In this document: positions 1-6,895 of the stretch, piece by piece
Layout of the letters: every line of letters begins with the position of its first letter
How positions within the stretch are numbered: the first letter of the stretch is position 1
DNA from: Aquifex sp.
Lineage (GTDB): Bacteria; Aquificota; Aquificia; Aquificales; Aquificaceae
Direction of reading: 5' to 3'
Assembly (NCBI GenBank): GCA_003978875.1
Contig: QNXQ01000106.1
Coordinates: 1 to 8,573 of the forward strand
Length of the DNA: 8,573 nucleotides
Position numbers and translations under genes: made by a program
The notes under the pieces: generated by a model
What the model was told of the DNA's origin: nothing
The model's input: the letters and a program-made list of their open reading frames with translations, nothing else
Databases searched by the model: none

Positions 1-81
1 GTATTCTTCAAGCCATTTTTGCGGTTCTTCGTCGGAGTAGAGTCTAAAACCTTGAAGAGTTTCTTCGTATTTAAGATTCAT
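1..81 (-). CDS. start of an unidentified gene (27 codons, truncated by window edge)
   Basis: An ATG at 81 opens a frame that stays open to position 1. The visible protein begins MNLKYEETLQGFRLYSDEEP and continues with a Trp/Glu-rich stretch. A partial ribosome site (GTGAT, matching the 3' part of the AGGAGGTGATC consensus) lies 2 bases upstream, closer than usual. The spacer 82-130 is A/T-rich with a TATATT box, but I see no good -35, so a promoter there is possible but not supported. In a typical phage, scaffold or protease and capsid genes follow MuF. Too little is visible to say whether this is one of those or another accessory gene. Confidence 0.5.
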   Translation of the reverse strand, partial: MNLKYEETLQGFRLYSDEEPQKWLEEY

Positions 82-130
82 ATATCACAATATAGGTATC
101 TCTTTTTAGGAAAGTTTATTTCGTAAAAGT

Positions 131-448
131 TCAAACCAGCACTTTTTCTTCTTTTAAAAACCTTTCTTTAATAGCTTTAATAACCTTATAAAAGGGAACG
201 TTTTTTAGTCCGAGTTCGGGAACTATGTAGAGACCCTCCGGCTTGATTTTTTCTAAAATTTCCTCCAAGACTTCAAAGTTTCCTTCCCATCTGTCGCCCA
301 CGAGTTCTTGCCATAAATAGACAACTTCTCCCTTATCATTGACGTGAATATCAATAAGACTTTCCTTTGTATCTACAGGTTTGCCCTCTAAACCGCTATC
401 CAGTTCATAAATCTCTCCTAAGTAATATTCTTTATAATGCAAAATCAT
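131..448 (-). CDS. small acidic protein, candidate immunity protein for the MuF C-terminal domain, 105 aa
   Basis: I do not recognise a named family. By count the protein has 22 Asp/Glu against 14 Lys/Arg, so it is acidic. It has no signal peptide, membrane helix or cysteine, so it should be cytoplasmic. The predicted order is N-terminal strands (LHYKEYYLGEIYEL), a strand pair (LIDIHVNDKGEVVYLWQELV), a helix (FEVLEEILEKI), a strand (GLYIVPELG) and a C-terminal basic helix (FYKVIKAIKERFLKEEK). The start at 448 overlaps the MuF stop in ATGA and has no well-spaced ribosome site, so it is probably translated by the ribosomes that finish MuF. That tight coupling, its small size and its acidity are what an immunity protein for a toxic MuF tail would show. 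It could equally be a small head-assembly factor. The gene is followed by a 49-base spacer. Confidence 0.62.
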   Translation of the reverse strand: MILHYKEYYLGEIYELDSGLEGKPVDTKESLIDIHVNDKGEVVYLWQELVGDRWEGNFEVLEEILEKIKPEGLYIVPELGLKNVPFYKVIKAIKERFLKEEKVLV

Positions 449-2034
449 CTCTTATAGATAATGGTATATCTTTCTGACTTCCCTTCAAGAATATTATTGG
501 CGTTTTCAAGAGGATAAACTGTATAGATAATAAAACTATCACTTCCAACTACAACTACTACCAGTTGGTTCTTATACCATTTCCCGTATAGATAAGCCCC
601 TTCTTTGTCGTGCAATATCACATCGGGGTTTTGTAAGAGTTTTTCAAGATTTTCGGTTCCCCACTTCCTATAATGAATTTGCCATGCTTTTTCTTTGGGT
701 AAAATAGGAGTTTCCATTTTTCTCCGATAGAATTCCGTCAAAACCCTCTCATTTCCGAGTAAATCCTCTATAACTTTCACGATTTTTGTGTATTCCTCTC
801 TTAGAGGATGCTTTATATGGTTCCCCTCTCTGTATAGGCTCTTTGCTCCTATGCCAAGAACTATTCCGAGCTCCTTTAGTTTCCTGTCGCTCAGAGCTTT
901 CTTTATCTTCTTCCAATCTTCTTTATCTATTTTGAACTTTCCTAAAAAATCCTTTTCCCTTAAATACCTTCCGGTTTCGGGGTCAAGGTCTATTATCTTT
1001 TGTAGCGGGAATCCCAGCTCGTCTAAGGCTTTCAAATACTTGTGTTGTCTTATTAGAGGCTTTAGATTGTATTTGGGACTTTCCTTTATTTGATTTTTCT
1101 TTGAACTGTATACGGGAAGAAGATAACACAAACAGTGAGGATGAGGTTTTCTTTTAGGAACTTTGTCTTTAGGCCATACTCCTTTGCCGAGACCAAACTC
1201 CACAGAAGCGTAAACATCGCATATGTCAGGTTTCGGATGTGACTTTGAAAGCTTCCATCTGTAGCCCACAATGTCAGGATCGTCATAGGTTGCCTTTATT
1301 TGGACTTTGTGAAATGTGTTTGCCATTTCCGTAATCGTTATCCTTTGAATCCTTCCGAGGGCATCTTTTTTAAGGTAGGTTTCAATGGCTCTTTTCATAA
1401 TCTCGTTGCTTTCCTTCTCTAAGGCTTTCTTTAGCTCACTTATTAAGCTTTTTCTTTCTGCATACCTTGCACCTTCTAAAGCCTTAAGAGTTTTTTCAAG
1501 TTTCTTTATAAGCTTCTCTAACCTTTTTCTATCTTCGGGAGTTTTGATATTGAGTGATAGAGCTTTTTTGATTCCTTCTAAATACTTCAGCCTTAAAGAG
1601 TCTTCTAAGGAACCGTTAAGCTGAAGGTAGCTCTCTATCTCATAGGCAATCATTAAAGCTGTCTTTTTGCTTTTTATTGAGTTTGCGATAATTTGAGCTA
1701 CCGTTTGCCTCAGCTCGGAATCCCATTTCCACAGCCTTTCGGAAAGCCTGAATCCGTCGGGATAAACCTCATTTACAACTTCTTCTACCACAGAGCTCAG
1801 GTCTTTTTTTGTCATTTCGGAAGAGATTTCTACGACTTTTGATATGGCTTCGTAAACTTTTCTTGTGAGGCTTGAGGAAAGCCGAGTGAGTAGGATCTGT
1901 TCTTCTTCAGTCTTTTCCTCCTTTTCAAGTATTTCCGATAGCAGCTCTAAAAACTGCTCTATTTCTTCCTCTTCTTCTTCAAGAACTTGAGAGATTAGCT
2001 CCAGGAATAGTGTTCTAAGTATTTCCCAGTTCAT
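445..2034 (-). CDS. MuF-type minor head protein with long C-terminal toxin-like extension, 529 aa
   Basis: MuF proteins (phage Mu gpF, SPP1 gp7) bind the portal inside the head and are ejected with the DNA. Residues ~1-50 are a very acidic helix with a run of seven Glu. Residues ~95-225 are long charged helices. The MuF core lies at ~230-303: RITITEMANTFHKVQIKA, then His266, Cys272, and HPHCLC (His298, His300, Cys301, Cys303), a probable metal-binding Cys/His set typical of the family. Residues ~306-529 are extra to the core. They comprise a basic helical stretch (to ~440) and a terminal alpha/beta segment (~440-529) described separately. The start at 2034 lies within the portal gene with only a weak ribosome site, so coupling to portal translation is likely. 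The stop overlaps the start of the 105-aa gene (ATGA). The portal partner makes the minor head assignment secure. The C-terminal function is inferred. Confidence 0.86.
   Translation of the reverse strand: MNWEILRTLFLELISQVLEEEEEEIEQFLELLSEILEKEEKTEEEQILLTRLSSSLTRKVYEAISKVVEISSEMTKKDLSSVVEEVVNEVYPDGFRLSERLWKWDSELRQTVAQIIANSIKSKKTALMIAYEIESYLQLNGSLEDSLRLKYLEGIKKALSLNIKTPEDRKRLEKLIKKLEKTLKALEGARYAERKSLISELKKALEKESNEIMKRAIETYLKKDALGRIQRITITEMANTFHKVQIKATYDDPDIVGYRWKLSKSHPKPDICDVYASVEFGLGKGVWPKDKVPKRKPHPHCLCYLLPVYSSKKNQIKESPKYNLKPLIRQHKYLKALDELGFPLQKIIDLDPETGRYLREKDFLGKFKIDKEDWKKIKKALSDRKLKELGIVLGIGAKSLYREGNHIKHPLREEYTKIVKVIEDLLGNERVLTEFYRRKMETPILPKEKAWQIHYRKWGTENLEKLLQNPDVILHDKEGAYLYGKWYKNQLVVVVVGSDSFIIYTVYPLENANNILEGKSERYTIIYKR
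448..717 (-). other. candidate RNase-toxin-like C-terminal domain of the MuF protein (residues ~440-529)
   Basis: This segment begins with a helix containing WQIHYRKWG and LEKLLQNP. It then runs into DVILHDKEGAYLYGKW, a hydrophobic strand (LVVVVVGSDSFIIYTVYPLE) and a final strand RYTIIYKR at the extreme C-terminus. A helix ending in N-P-(D/Y)-hydrophobic-I, followed by three to four strands, is the pattern I associate with the phage barnase/EndoU/colicin E5-D/RelE-like (PBECR) nuclease domains that sit at the ends of phage head proteins. Possible active-site residues are His454, His475, Lys485, Arg522, Thr524 and Lys528, but I cannot assign them. It could instead be a non-enzymatic packaging or anchoring domain. 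Confidence 0.42.
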
Positions 2035-3379
2035 TCTTAAGCTGATTGTCTATTCCTTCTAAGCCTTCAATTTCTTTGTCTATTCTTTCTAAAGTTTTGT
2101 CTTCTATAGAGTCTCCTAAGGCAAGTCTTACGATTTTCTTGTGAGCTTCTATGAGGAAGGTCTCCGAGCGTATTCCTGCACTGAGTGAGTCAAGAATTAT
2201 CTTGAGTTCTCTTTCTATGTCTCTGAAGGAAAAGTCTTTTCTGTAGTCTATAGAACCTTTGAATTCTTCTTCACCGTGCCATTTGGCTACAAGGTTTGCG
2301 ATTTCGTATTCCGCTTTTTCAAGATTCATAGCGAACATAGAAAGGAGTGTATTGAGGTTTTGAAATTCAAACTCTAGCGCTACTCCGCTTCTTTGAGATT
2401 GAGAGCCTAAAGTAAATTCAAGGTTTACGGTTCTATATATCTGTTCTATTACCTTATTTATATATTCTAAGTACACTTCCACAGGAGCCGGCGGAGGAGC
2501 GATAAAATCGGGTTTTCCTCCTGTTTCAGGTTCGTAAAGGAGCATGTTTTCTGTTCCCAGGATAACTTCTCCGTTGAAGTTGCTAACGTTCTTAACCGGG
2601 TAGATGAGTATCGGAAATGTTATATTCCTTAAGATTTCTCTTATCTCAGAGATAAGGTTATAAAGCTCGAAGTTGAGTTGTGCTACCGAGTAAATGAAAG
2701 GTTCTGAGAAAAGCTCTTCGTATAGGAGTTTATCCGACGTTCTTAAAATCACTACCGGGAGAACTCCCAAGGGATTTTCTCTTTCAAAAATCACTTCACC
2801 CCGTTTGTTTAAAACTCTTAAAACTTCAGCTGATAGTTCTCTCTTTCTTTCCTTTCCCTCTTTAAAGACTATCTTCTTTAGATTGCCGTATTCATCAAGT
2901 TCATAGTTTTCTACTTGCCAAGGAAGTCTTATTGTGGCGTAAGGAAGGAGTTTTCTTTCTATCTCTTCCTGTTTTGTTTTAGCTTCTTCGGAGGGTTTGT
3001 CTACGATTATAAAAACTGTTCCGAAAATTAGTGACAGCTTTAATGCTCTTCTCATAAAGTCATCTATGTAAGTTCCTGTTTTGTCAACATCGTTTACAAA
3101 GAGTTCATATTCTTTTGTGAGCTGTCTTTGGGGTGGTTTTTTGAAAACCTGAGCAGTGAAGGTGTCTACAATCTTTTTAACAAAGTTTGGATAATACGCA
3201 AGCCGTTTCCTTCTTTCGTACTTTTCATCACTCTCCCTTTTGTGTCTGATTAAATACTTTCCATCTCTGTATCCTCCCAGACCCGTATATGAGTCATAGA
3301 GGAACTGCCAAAGCGTTCTCAAGTCATCGGGTTTTACTTCTTTTCCTCCAAAAACGAATACTCCGTTTTTATAGGGCAT
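2015..3379 (-). CDS. phage portal protein, 454 aa (DUF4055/SPP1 gp6-like type)
   Basis: This protein would form the ring at one capsid vertex that docks the terminase during packaging and the tail afterwards. The N-terminal ~90 residues carry a helical portal start ending in FVKKIVDTFTAQVFKKPP, the usual V-x(n)-F-x-K-P-P pattern before the first core strands. Residues ~105-215 form the core, including the AYYP, GTVFIIVD and LGVLPVVILR segments. Residues ~225-250 form a long helix (AQLNFELYNLISEIREILRN). Residues ~325-365 show the diagnostic SGVALEFEFQNLNTLLSMFA stretch (SG-x-A followed by a helix), then a helical crown to the end. The 454-residue length fits this portal class. The ATG at 3379 has no ribosome site just upstream, and no alternative start lies between it and the in-frame TAG further up. 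The 3' end overlaps the MuF gene by 20 bases, the usual portal-then-MuF pairing. Confidence 0.88.
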   Translation of the reverse strand: MPYKNGVFVFGGKEVKPDDLRTLWQFLYDSYTGLGGYRDGKYLIRHKRESDEKYERRKRLAYYPNFVKKIVDTFTAQVFKKPPQRQLTKEYELFVNDVDKTGTYIDDFMRRALKLSLIFGTVFIIVDKPSEEAKTKQEEIERKLLPYATIRLPWQVENYELDEYGNLKKIVFKEGKERKRELSAEVLRVLNKRGEVIFERENPLGVLPVVILRTSDKLLYEELFSEPFIYSVAQLNFELYNLISEIREILRNITFPILIYPVKNVSNFNGEVILGTENMLLYEPETGGKPDFIAPPPAPVEVYLEYINKVIEQIYRTVNLEFTLGSQSQRSGVALEFEFQNLNTLLSMFAMNLEKAEYEIANLVAKWHGEEEFKGSIDYRKDFSFRDIERELKIILDSLSAGIRSETFLIEAHKKIVRLALGDSIEDKTLERIDKEIEGLEGIDNQLKNELGNT

Positions 3380-3426
3380 AAATGGAAAGAAAAAACTTTT
3401 GAATGATGCTTTCTATACCTCTGTGT
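3380..3426 (-). other. 47-base spacer before the portal gene
   Basis: This is the largest gap inside the structural block. Directly upstream of the portal ATG the mRNA sequence is U-rich (AAAAGTTTTTTCTTTCCATTT) and contains no purine-rich ribosome site. The only GAGG lies about 38 bases away. Six-base inverted arms TTTGAA/TTCAAA (3426-3431 and 3398-3403, the first overlapping the stop codon of the 345-aa gene) stand 22 bases apart and are followed by a T run. This could be a weak hairpin or attenuator, but the stem is short and A/T only. No convincing -10/-35 pair is seen. Confidence 0.3.
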
Positions 3427-4464
3427 TCAAATACACGGATAGCGGGAAATGTAAACTTCCTGCTTTATTATTTCTTCTTCTGCTTTTTTTCTTACCTCTT
3501 GGTAAACACTTAAAAAGTAATTCTTGTATTCTGAGGGAACGTATATAAGCCAGTTTCTTGGAACGGTGAGGTGTAGATTGACAATTTTCCTCCAACCATC
3601 CTCTACCTTTCTGTTCATAGTTTTCGGATAGGGACCTGAGTGTTCACAAATGAACTGACCATTCCATCCTTTATCAAACGTATGCCAACCTCCGCTAAAC
3701 TCTAAGTTGTCTTGATAGCCTTCCTCTAAAATCTCTACAGGTGAAGAATGGAAAACCGACCATTTGTCTTGTTTTAGAGGAGGCATGCGAATCCAAATGT
3801 AACCCTCAGGGTCACTCCTTAGCGGTATGAAAGTTAGAATCCTATCTCCAAATCCCCACCCTAAAAACACATCCCCAAAACCATAGTAAAAGCTTGCAAC
3901 TCTAAAAGCCATTTCACGTATTTTCATCTTTAAAATCTCGGAGGATGATGATGGTATAAGCTCCAAGTAAACGTATGTGATTATCTTTCCTTCTTCAAGC
4001 CAGCCCGACACCTCTAACCTTTCATCGCTATTGTCTACAGGTGTTAAATAGTAACTATTACTTATAGATCTGTCCAAAGAAAGCCATATATCCGCAAAGA
4101 TGTAAACTTTTTCAAAGATACTGTCCACTCCTACATAGCTTCTCAAAAGTCTCTCTCCGATAAAGTCATCAACCAGAAGATATCCTGAATTTACGGGAAG
4201 TTGTAAAATTCCTGCTGGAAAAATTTCTATTCTCTTCTTAGCCTCCGAGGAAATTTTTTCAAACATCTCCACGGTGTCTACATATGCGGTGAAACTCTCT
4301 TCTTCAAAGTCTCCCGTGTAAGAACCGACAAAAAAACCTTGCGAGTCAAAGATATCTTTTTGATAACTCTCGGTATATTTTGAATAGGTATAGCTTCCTA
4401 CTTCTAAAGAAAAGTAAGTTTTATATTCGTCAAGAAATAACTTATGGAAGATAGCTCTTTTCAT
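3427..4464 (-). CDS. hypothetical phage structural protein, 345 aa, aromatic-rich
   Basis: I do not recognise this family. The protein is acidic in its first half and very rich in Tyr, Phe and Trp. Residues ~1-65 are strand-rich (SLEVGSYTYSKYTESYQ, then GFFVGSYTGDFEEESFTAYV). Residues ~150-215 alternate strands with one helix (EILKMKIREMAFRVASFYYG). Residues ~225-300 contain Gly/Trp loops (FSGGWHTFDKGWNGQFICEH), and the protein ends with a charged helix (YKNYFLSVYQEVRKKAEEEI). There is no signal peptide or membrane segment. The start is coupled to the 111-aa gene by an ATGA overlap. No strong ribosome site is visible, so translation probably depends on that coupling. It sits between the hub and the portal. 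The Gly/aromatic loops would suit a tail-tip, receptor-binding or carbohydrate-contacting protein, but this is only inference. I see nothing resembling the HK97 capsid fold. Confidence 0.6.
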   Translation of the reverse strand: MKRAIFHKLFLDEYKTYFSLEVGSYTYSKYTESYQKDIFDSQGFFVGSYTGDFEEESFTAYVDTVEMFEKISSEAKKRIEIFPAGILQLPVNSGYLLVDDFIGERLLRSYVGVDSIFEKVYIFADIWLSLDRSISNSYYLTPVDNSDERLEVSGWLEEGKIITYVYLELIPSSSSEILKMKIREMAFRVASFYYGFGDVFLGWGFGDRILTFIPLRSDPEGYIWIRMPPLKQDKWSVFHSSPVEILEEGYQDNLEFSGGWHTFDKGWNGQFICEHSGPYPKTMNRKVEDGWRKIVNLHLTVPRNWLIYVPSEYKNYFLSVYQEVRKKAEEEIIKQEVYISRYPCI

Positions 4465-4796
4465 GATACGCTAATTCCGAGCTCGCTAAGATATTGGGTA
4501 AAAGTGTTTGGCAAAGAAAGGTTCCCGAAAAACAAAACTCTTATAGATAATCTGCTTGCTCCATTTTTGACAACCGATATTTTCACTCCTTCCCTTCTGA
4601 AGTAAACTTCTATTGGCACGCTTTCGTATCTCTTTTCAAAGGAGACGTATATGGGAACTCTTTTGCGGGCGAAAAATTTTAGGGTATTTATTTGGGCTGT
4701 GCTCTTTTCCCGATAAAAGAAGATGCTCTCAAGCTGTGCTTTTGCAAGTTCTCTGACAAAGAAACTTACTTGAATTTGTGCTGCGGATGTTGCCAT
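4461..4796 (-). CDS. hypothetical phage protein, 111 aa, in tail module
   Basis: I do not recognise this protein. It is basic and aromatic. It starts with an amphipathic helix (residues ~4-27, ending at IFFYRE) and continues as several strands (VPIYVSFEKRYESVPIEVYF, then VKISVVKNGASRLSIRVLFF), with a short helix near the C-terminus (FTQYLSELGI). There is no signal peptide, membrane helix or cysteine. The ATG at 4796 lies 3 bases after the hub stop codon and has a strong ribosome site (GGGAGG, 4805-4810, eight bases away) inside the hub gene. Its stop overlaps the next start in ATGA. That placement implies production alongside the hub, so a small tail-tip or baseplate component is the reasonable guess. 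Position alone would also allow a chaperone. Confidence 0.6.
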   Translation of the reverse strand: MATSAAQIQVSFFVRELAKAQLESIFFYREKSTAQINTLKFFARKRVPIYVSFEKRYESVPIEVYFRREGVKISVVKNGASRLSIRVLFFGNLSLPNTFTQYLSELGISVS

Positions 4797-4799
4797 TCT

Positions 4800-6542
4800 T
4801 CAGGCCTCCCTGAGGTATAGGGTCGTGGTTGCCTTTTTAGGTGTAATTTCATGGGAAAAACCTTCTATTATCCAAAGTTTTGACAATGCAAAAACCTTTT
4901 CTCCTACTCTCACAGGAAGCAAAGGAATTTTTAGTATTCCTTTAATAGAATGTTTTTTATACATTTCCTTTACTCTTTCCTTTGCCCAAGTCAAAGATGA
5001 AAAGTCTATATCTTCATGCTCTACTTTCACGGCGTAAGGACTTGAAGGCTCATAAATATCCGAAAATTTGTCCCTTTTCTCGGCTGGTATCTCCTCAATA
5101 GGGATGGTTTCTTCTATAGGCGGGGGGTTCCATTCTCTCCTGAAGGAAGTCTTTAAGGTATTGCTTGAATAAGGTCCTTCTGTTTCATTGATAAATTCAG
5201 CTTCTAAAACTGAGGTTTCTCCGGTGTCTTTTCGGGTGAGTGTTATGTTTTCTGTTATATTGGTTTTTACGGTTGTGTATACTTTTGTGTCTCCCGGAAG
5301 CAGGTTAACGAACTTAAGTGCATCTTTTCTTGTCAACATCCCCCCTCCTGCCAGAACGTATACATAGTCTTTTGTTTCCGTAATTGTTGTAGTTTTCTTT
5401 AAAACGTAACATCCAAGGTCACTCTCCCGGACTGTTTTTCTTTGATTGGTTTCGGATATGGGTACAAAGTCATAGATGTGTAACATTGTGAGACCTACAT
5501 TTCCGCTATAAGGGATAGATATTCCGTCTGCCGGATGGGCTACTTTTGAGGAGTCTATTACAACCCACTCTCTTCCTACTTCTACCCATCCGTATTTGAC
5601 ACTGTTGTAAGTGCCGTCAGGATTGTATGTGGTTATGGTTTTTGAAATTATTCCTCTACGAATCTTTCCGCCTATATTGTATTCTCCGAATTTATTCCAC
5701 TTTTCGGGAGTACTCCAAGTTATAAGCCAGTTTTGAGTGAAAGGAAGAATACCGTACTGAACGGTTTCGCTTTTTACAAGTCTGATAATCCCTCTTTTTA
5801 GGTCTACTTCATATGTGTTGATCGTTTCGGAGTTCTCTGACTTTGAAGAAGTTTGAACGGTCAAAACTGTTGAGTTGCAAGTATCTTCTTCCGGTTTTAT
5901 CTCTTCCGTTGGTTCTTTTTCCTTTGATTTTACTCCGTTTGTAATCACAACTGCGTTTATGTCCCTCTCTTCCCGGGATATTTCGTAGTCAAAAATTACT
6001 TTTTCCGGGATATTCCAGGTTTTACTAAGGCCATGGAAAAGGATATACACAGTATTAGAAAGCGGATCTACTGAAATTATAGGAGCAAAATCTCTGAAAT
6101 AATCCGCCAATATTTGAACTAAATTTCCTTCTACTTCTCTACCGTAGCAAATCAGCGGAGGAGCTTCATCAAAGTAGAGAGTATATCCATACTGCGCAAA
6201 GAGAGCGGCAAAGAGCTGTGCAGCATTCTCACCGTAAATAAATCTTCTACTTAAAGAAGTTTCTCTTAGCGGCTTGTTTGCAATGTAGGTTTTTGGAATT
6301 TTAGGGATTTTCAAGGAAACCCAATATTCCTTTGTCTTGGGAGTTTGTTTTTCTTTGAGGACTTTTCCTCTTATAAGAGGAACGCTAAAAAAGGAAATTT
6401 CCACATCTGAAGAAATAAGGAGCTCATCAACAGTTTTTAAATTTGCTTGAAAAATGTAATTTTTGGGGCTTTGACTTATAGAAATTCTTAAAGCCTTCAC
6501 CGAAGCTCCATTTACTTTCACCTCATACACAGGGACTCTCAT
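4800..6542 (-). CDS. phage tail/baseplate hub protein candidate (gpD/gp44-like), 580 aa
   Basis: This is probably the hub that closes the tail tube tip and carries the spike or baseplate parts. Residues ~1-80 are a beta-rich barrel-like domain. Residues ~100-150 hold a helical segment (NAAQLFAALFAQYGYTLYFD), a layout seen in late-control-D and gp44/gp27-like hubs. Residues ~180-203 carry the FDYEISREERDINAVVITNG stretch, where hubs re-enter their second barrel. The C-terminus (~515-580) runs from a helix (WAKERVKEMYKK) into GEKV, KLWIIEGFSHEITPKK and a final TTTLYLREA strand, the usual hub ending. Between ~205 and ~500 lies a long Thr/Lys/Glu-rich beta insertion that makes the protein larger than the ~350-400 residues usual for gpD or gp27. 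The ATG at 6542 is supported by GGAGG at 6550-6554, seven bases away. The assignment rests on pattern and position. A tail-tip or fibre-attachment protein is the main alternative. Confidence 0.62.
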   Translation of the reverse strand: MRVPVYEVKVNGASVKALRISISQSPKNYIFQANLKTVDELLISSDVEISFFSVPLIRGKVLKEKQTPKTKEYWVSLKIPKIPKTYIANKPLRETSLSRRFIYGENAAQLFAALFAQYGYTLYFDEAPPLICYGREVEGNLVQILADYFRDFAPIISVDPLSNTVYILFHGLSKTWNIPEKVIFDYEISREERDINAVVITNGVKSKEKEPTEEIKPEEDTCNSTVLTVQTSSKSENSETINTYEVDLKRGIIRLVKSETVQYGILPFTQNWLITWSTPEKWNKFGEYNIGGKIRRGIISKTITTYNPDGTYNSVKYGWVEVGREWVVIDSSKVAHPADGISIPYSGNVGLTMLHIYDFVPISETNQRKTVRESDLGCYVLKKTTTITETKDYVYVLAGGGMLTRKDALKFVNLLPGDTKVYTTVKTNITENITLTRKDTGETSVLEAEFINETEGPYSSNTLKTSFRREWNPPPIEETIPIEEIPAEKRDKFSDIYEPSSPYAVKVEHEDIDFSSLTWAKERVKEMYKKHSIKGILKIPLLPVRVGEKVFALSKLWIIEGFSHEITPKKATTTLYLREA

Positions 6543-6892
6543 GGAAGTGCCTCCAGTTCGAAGATCCCAACGTAGAGGTTTATTCTCTGTCTTACGGAAG
6601 GTTCTTTAACGTCTCCTACGAAGTGCCTTAAGTTTACCTTTACGATTTTGCCTCTTACCGTAAAGCCTTCGTCGTCTATCTCTACCTGAGTTCCCGTTTT
6701 TGCAAGCTCTTTTATTAGCATTGCATCCTCAAAGGTGCAGGCGTTTACCTTTACCGTGTATCTTTTTACGGCGGGAAGATAAACCACGACTTCTCCGGTA
6801 ATCGTCCTCTCAGAATCCACTTCTATTAGAGCTTTGTCTTCTATCCACGCATCTTCAAGTATCAGGCTTCCGCTGCTCCAAGTGATTATCAT
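6539..6892 (-). CDS. small phage tail/baseplate adaptor candidate, 117 aa
   Basis: I do not recognise a named family with certainty. The protein is mostly beta strands with one helix at residues ~54-66 (FEDAMLIKELAK). This is followed by VEIDDEGFTVRGKIVKVNL, a strand-Gly-strand pattern seen in small tail-completion and baseplate proteins. It has no signal peptide, membrane segment or cysteine cluster. Its place between tape measure and hub matches the slot of gpU/gpX in P2, the LysM-type XkdP of PBSX or gp43 of Mu, although it lacks an obvious LysM repeat. The ATG at 6892 has a good ribosome site (GGGAG, 6899-6903, six bases away) inside the end of the tape measure gene. Its TGA overlaps the hub ATG in an ATGA junction, so the two are probably translated in a coupled way. 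A structural role in the tail is likely from context, but the exact role is unknown. Confidence 0.62.
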   Translation of the reverse strand: MIITWSSGSLILEDAWIEDKALIEVDSERTITGEVVVYLPAVKRYTVKVNACTFEDAMLIKELAKTGTQVEIDDEGFTVRGKIVKVNLRHFVGDVKEPSVRQRINLYVGIFELEALP

Positions 6893-6895
6893 CTT

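Noticed and set aside
82..130. Promoter or terminator in the 49-base spacer after the 105-aa gene
   Set aside because: A TATATT box is present but no paired -35, and no stable GC stem with a T run, so neither can be supported.
1086..1286. 66-residue minus-strand frame inside the MuF gene
   Set aside because: It is nested in the MuF core frame, which carries the conserved Cys/His residues, so it is a shifted-frame shadow.
1126..1344. Cys/His cluster (HPHCLC) of the 529-aa protein as an HNH-type nuclease
   Set aside because: The spacing and surrounding RITITEMANT pattern fit the MuF core, and the portal gene directly upstream supports that. HNH landmarks are absent.
3413..3595. 60-residue minus-strand frame overlapping the 3' end of the 345-aa gene
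   Set aside because: It lies within a longer credible coding frame, has no ribosome site, and its composition (Lys/Arg/Ser-rich) is that of a shifted frame.
3427..4464. 345-aa protein as the major capsid protein because of its size and closeness to the portal
   Set aside because: No HK97-fold pattern (N-arm, long spine helix, E-loop) is evident, and the composition is unusually aromatic. Left as unknown.
450..4550. Recurring TATAGATA-type words (e.g. near 451, 521, 586, 4540)
   Set aside because: Short A/T-rich words mostly inside coding sequence, irregularly spaced and without flanking conservation. They are explained by codon use, not by a repeat family.
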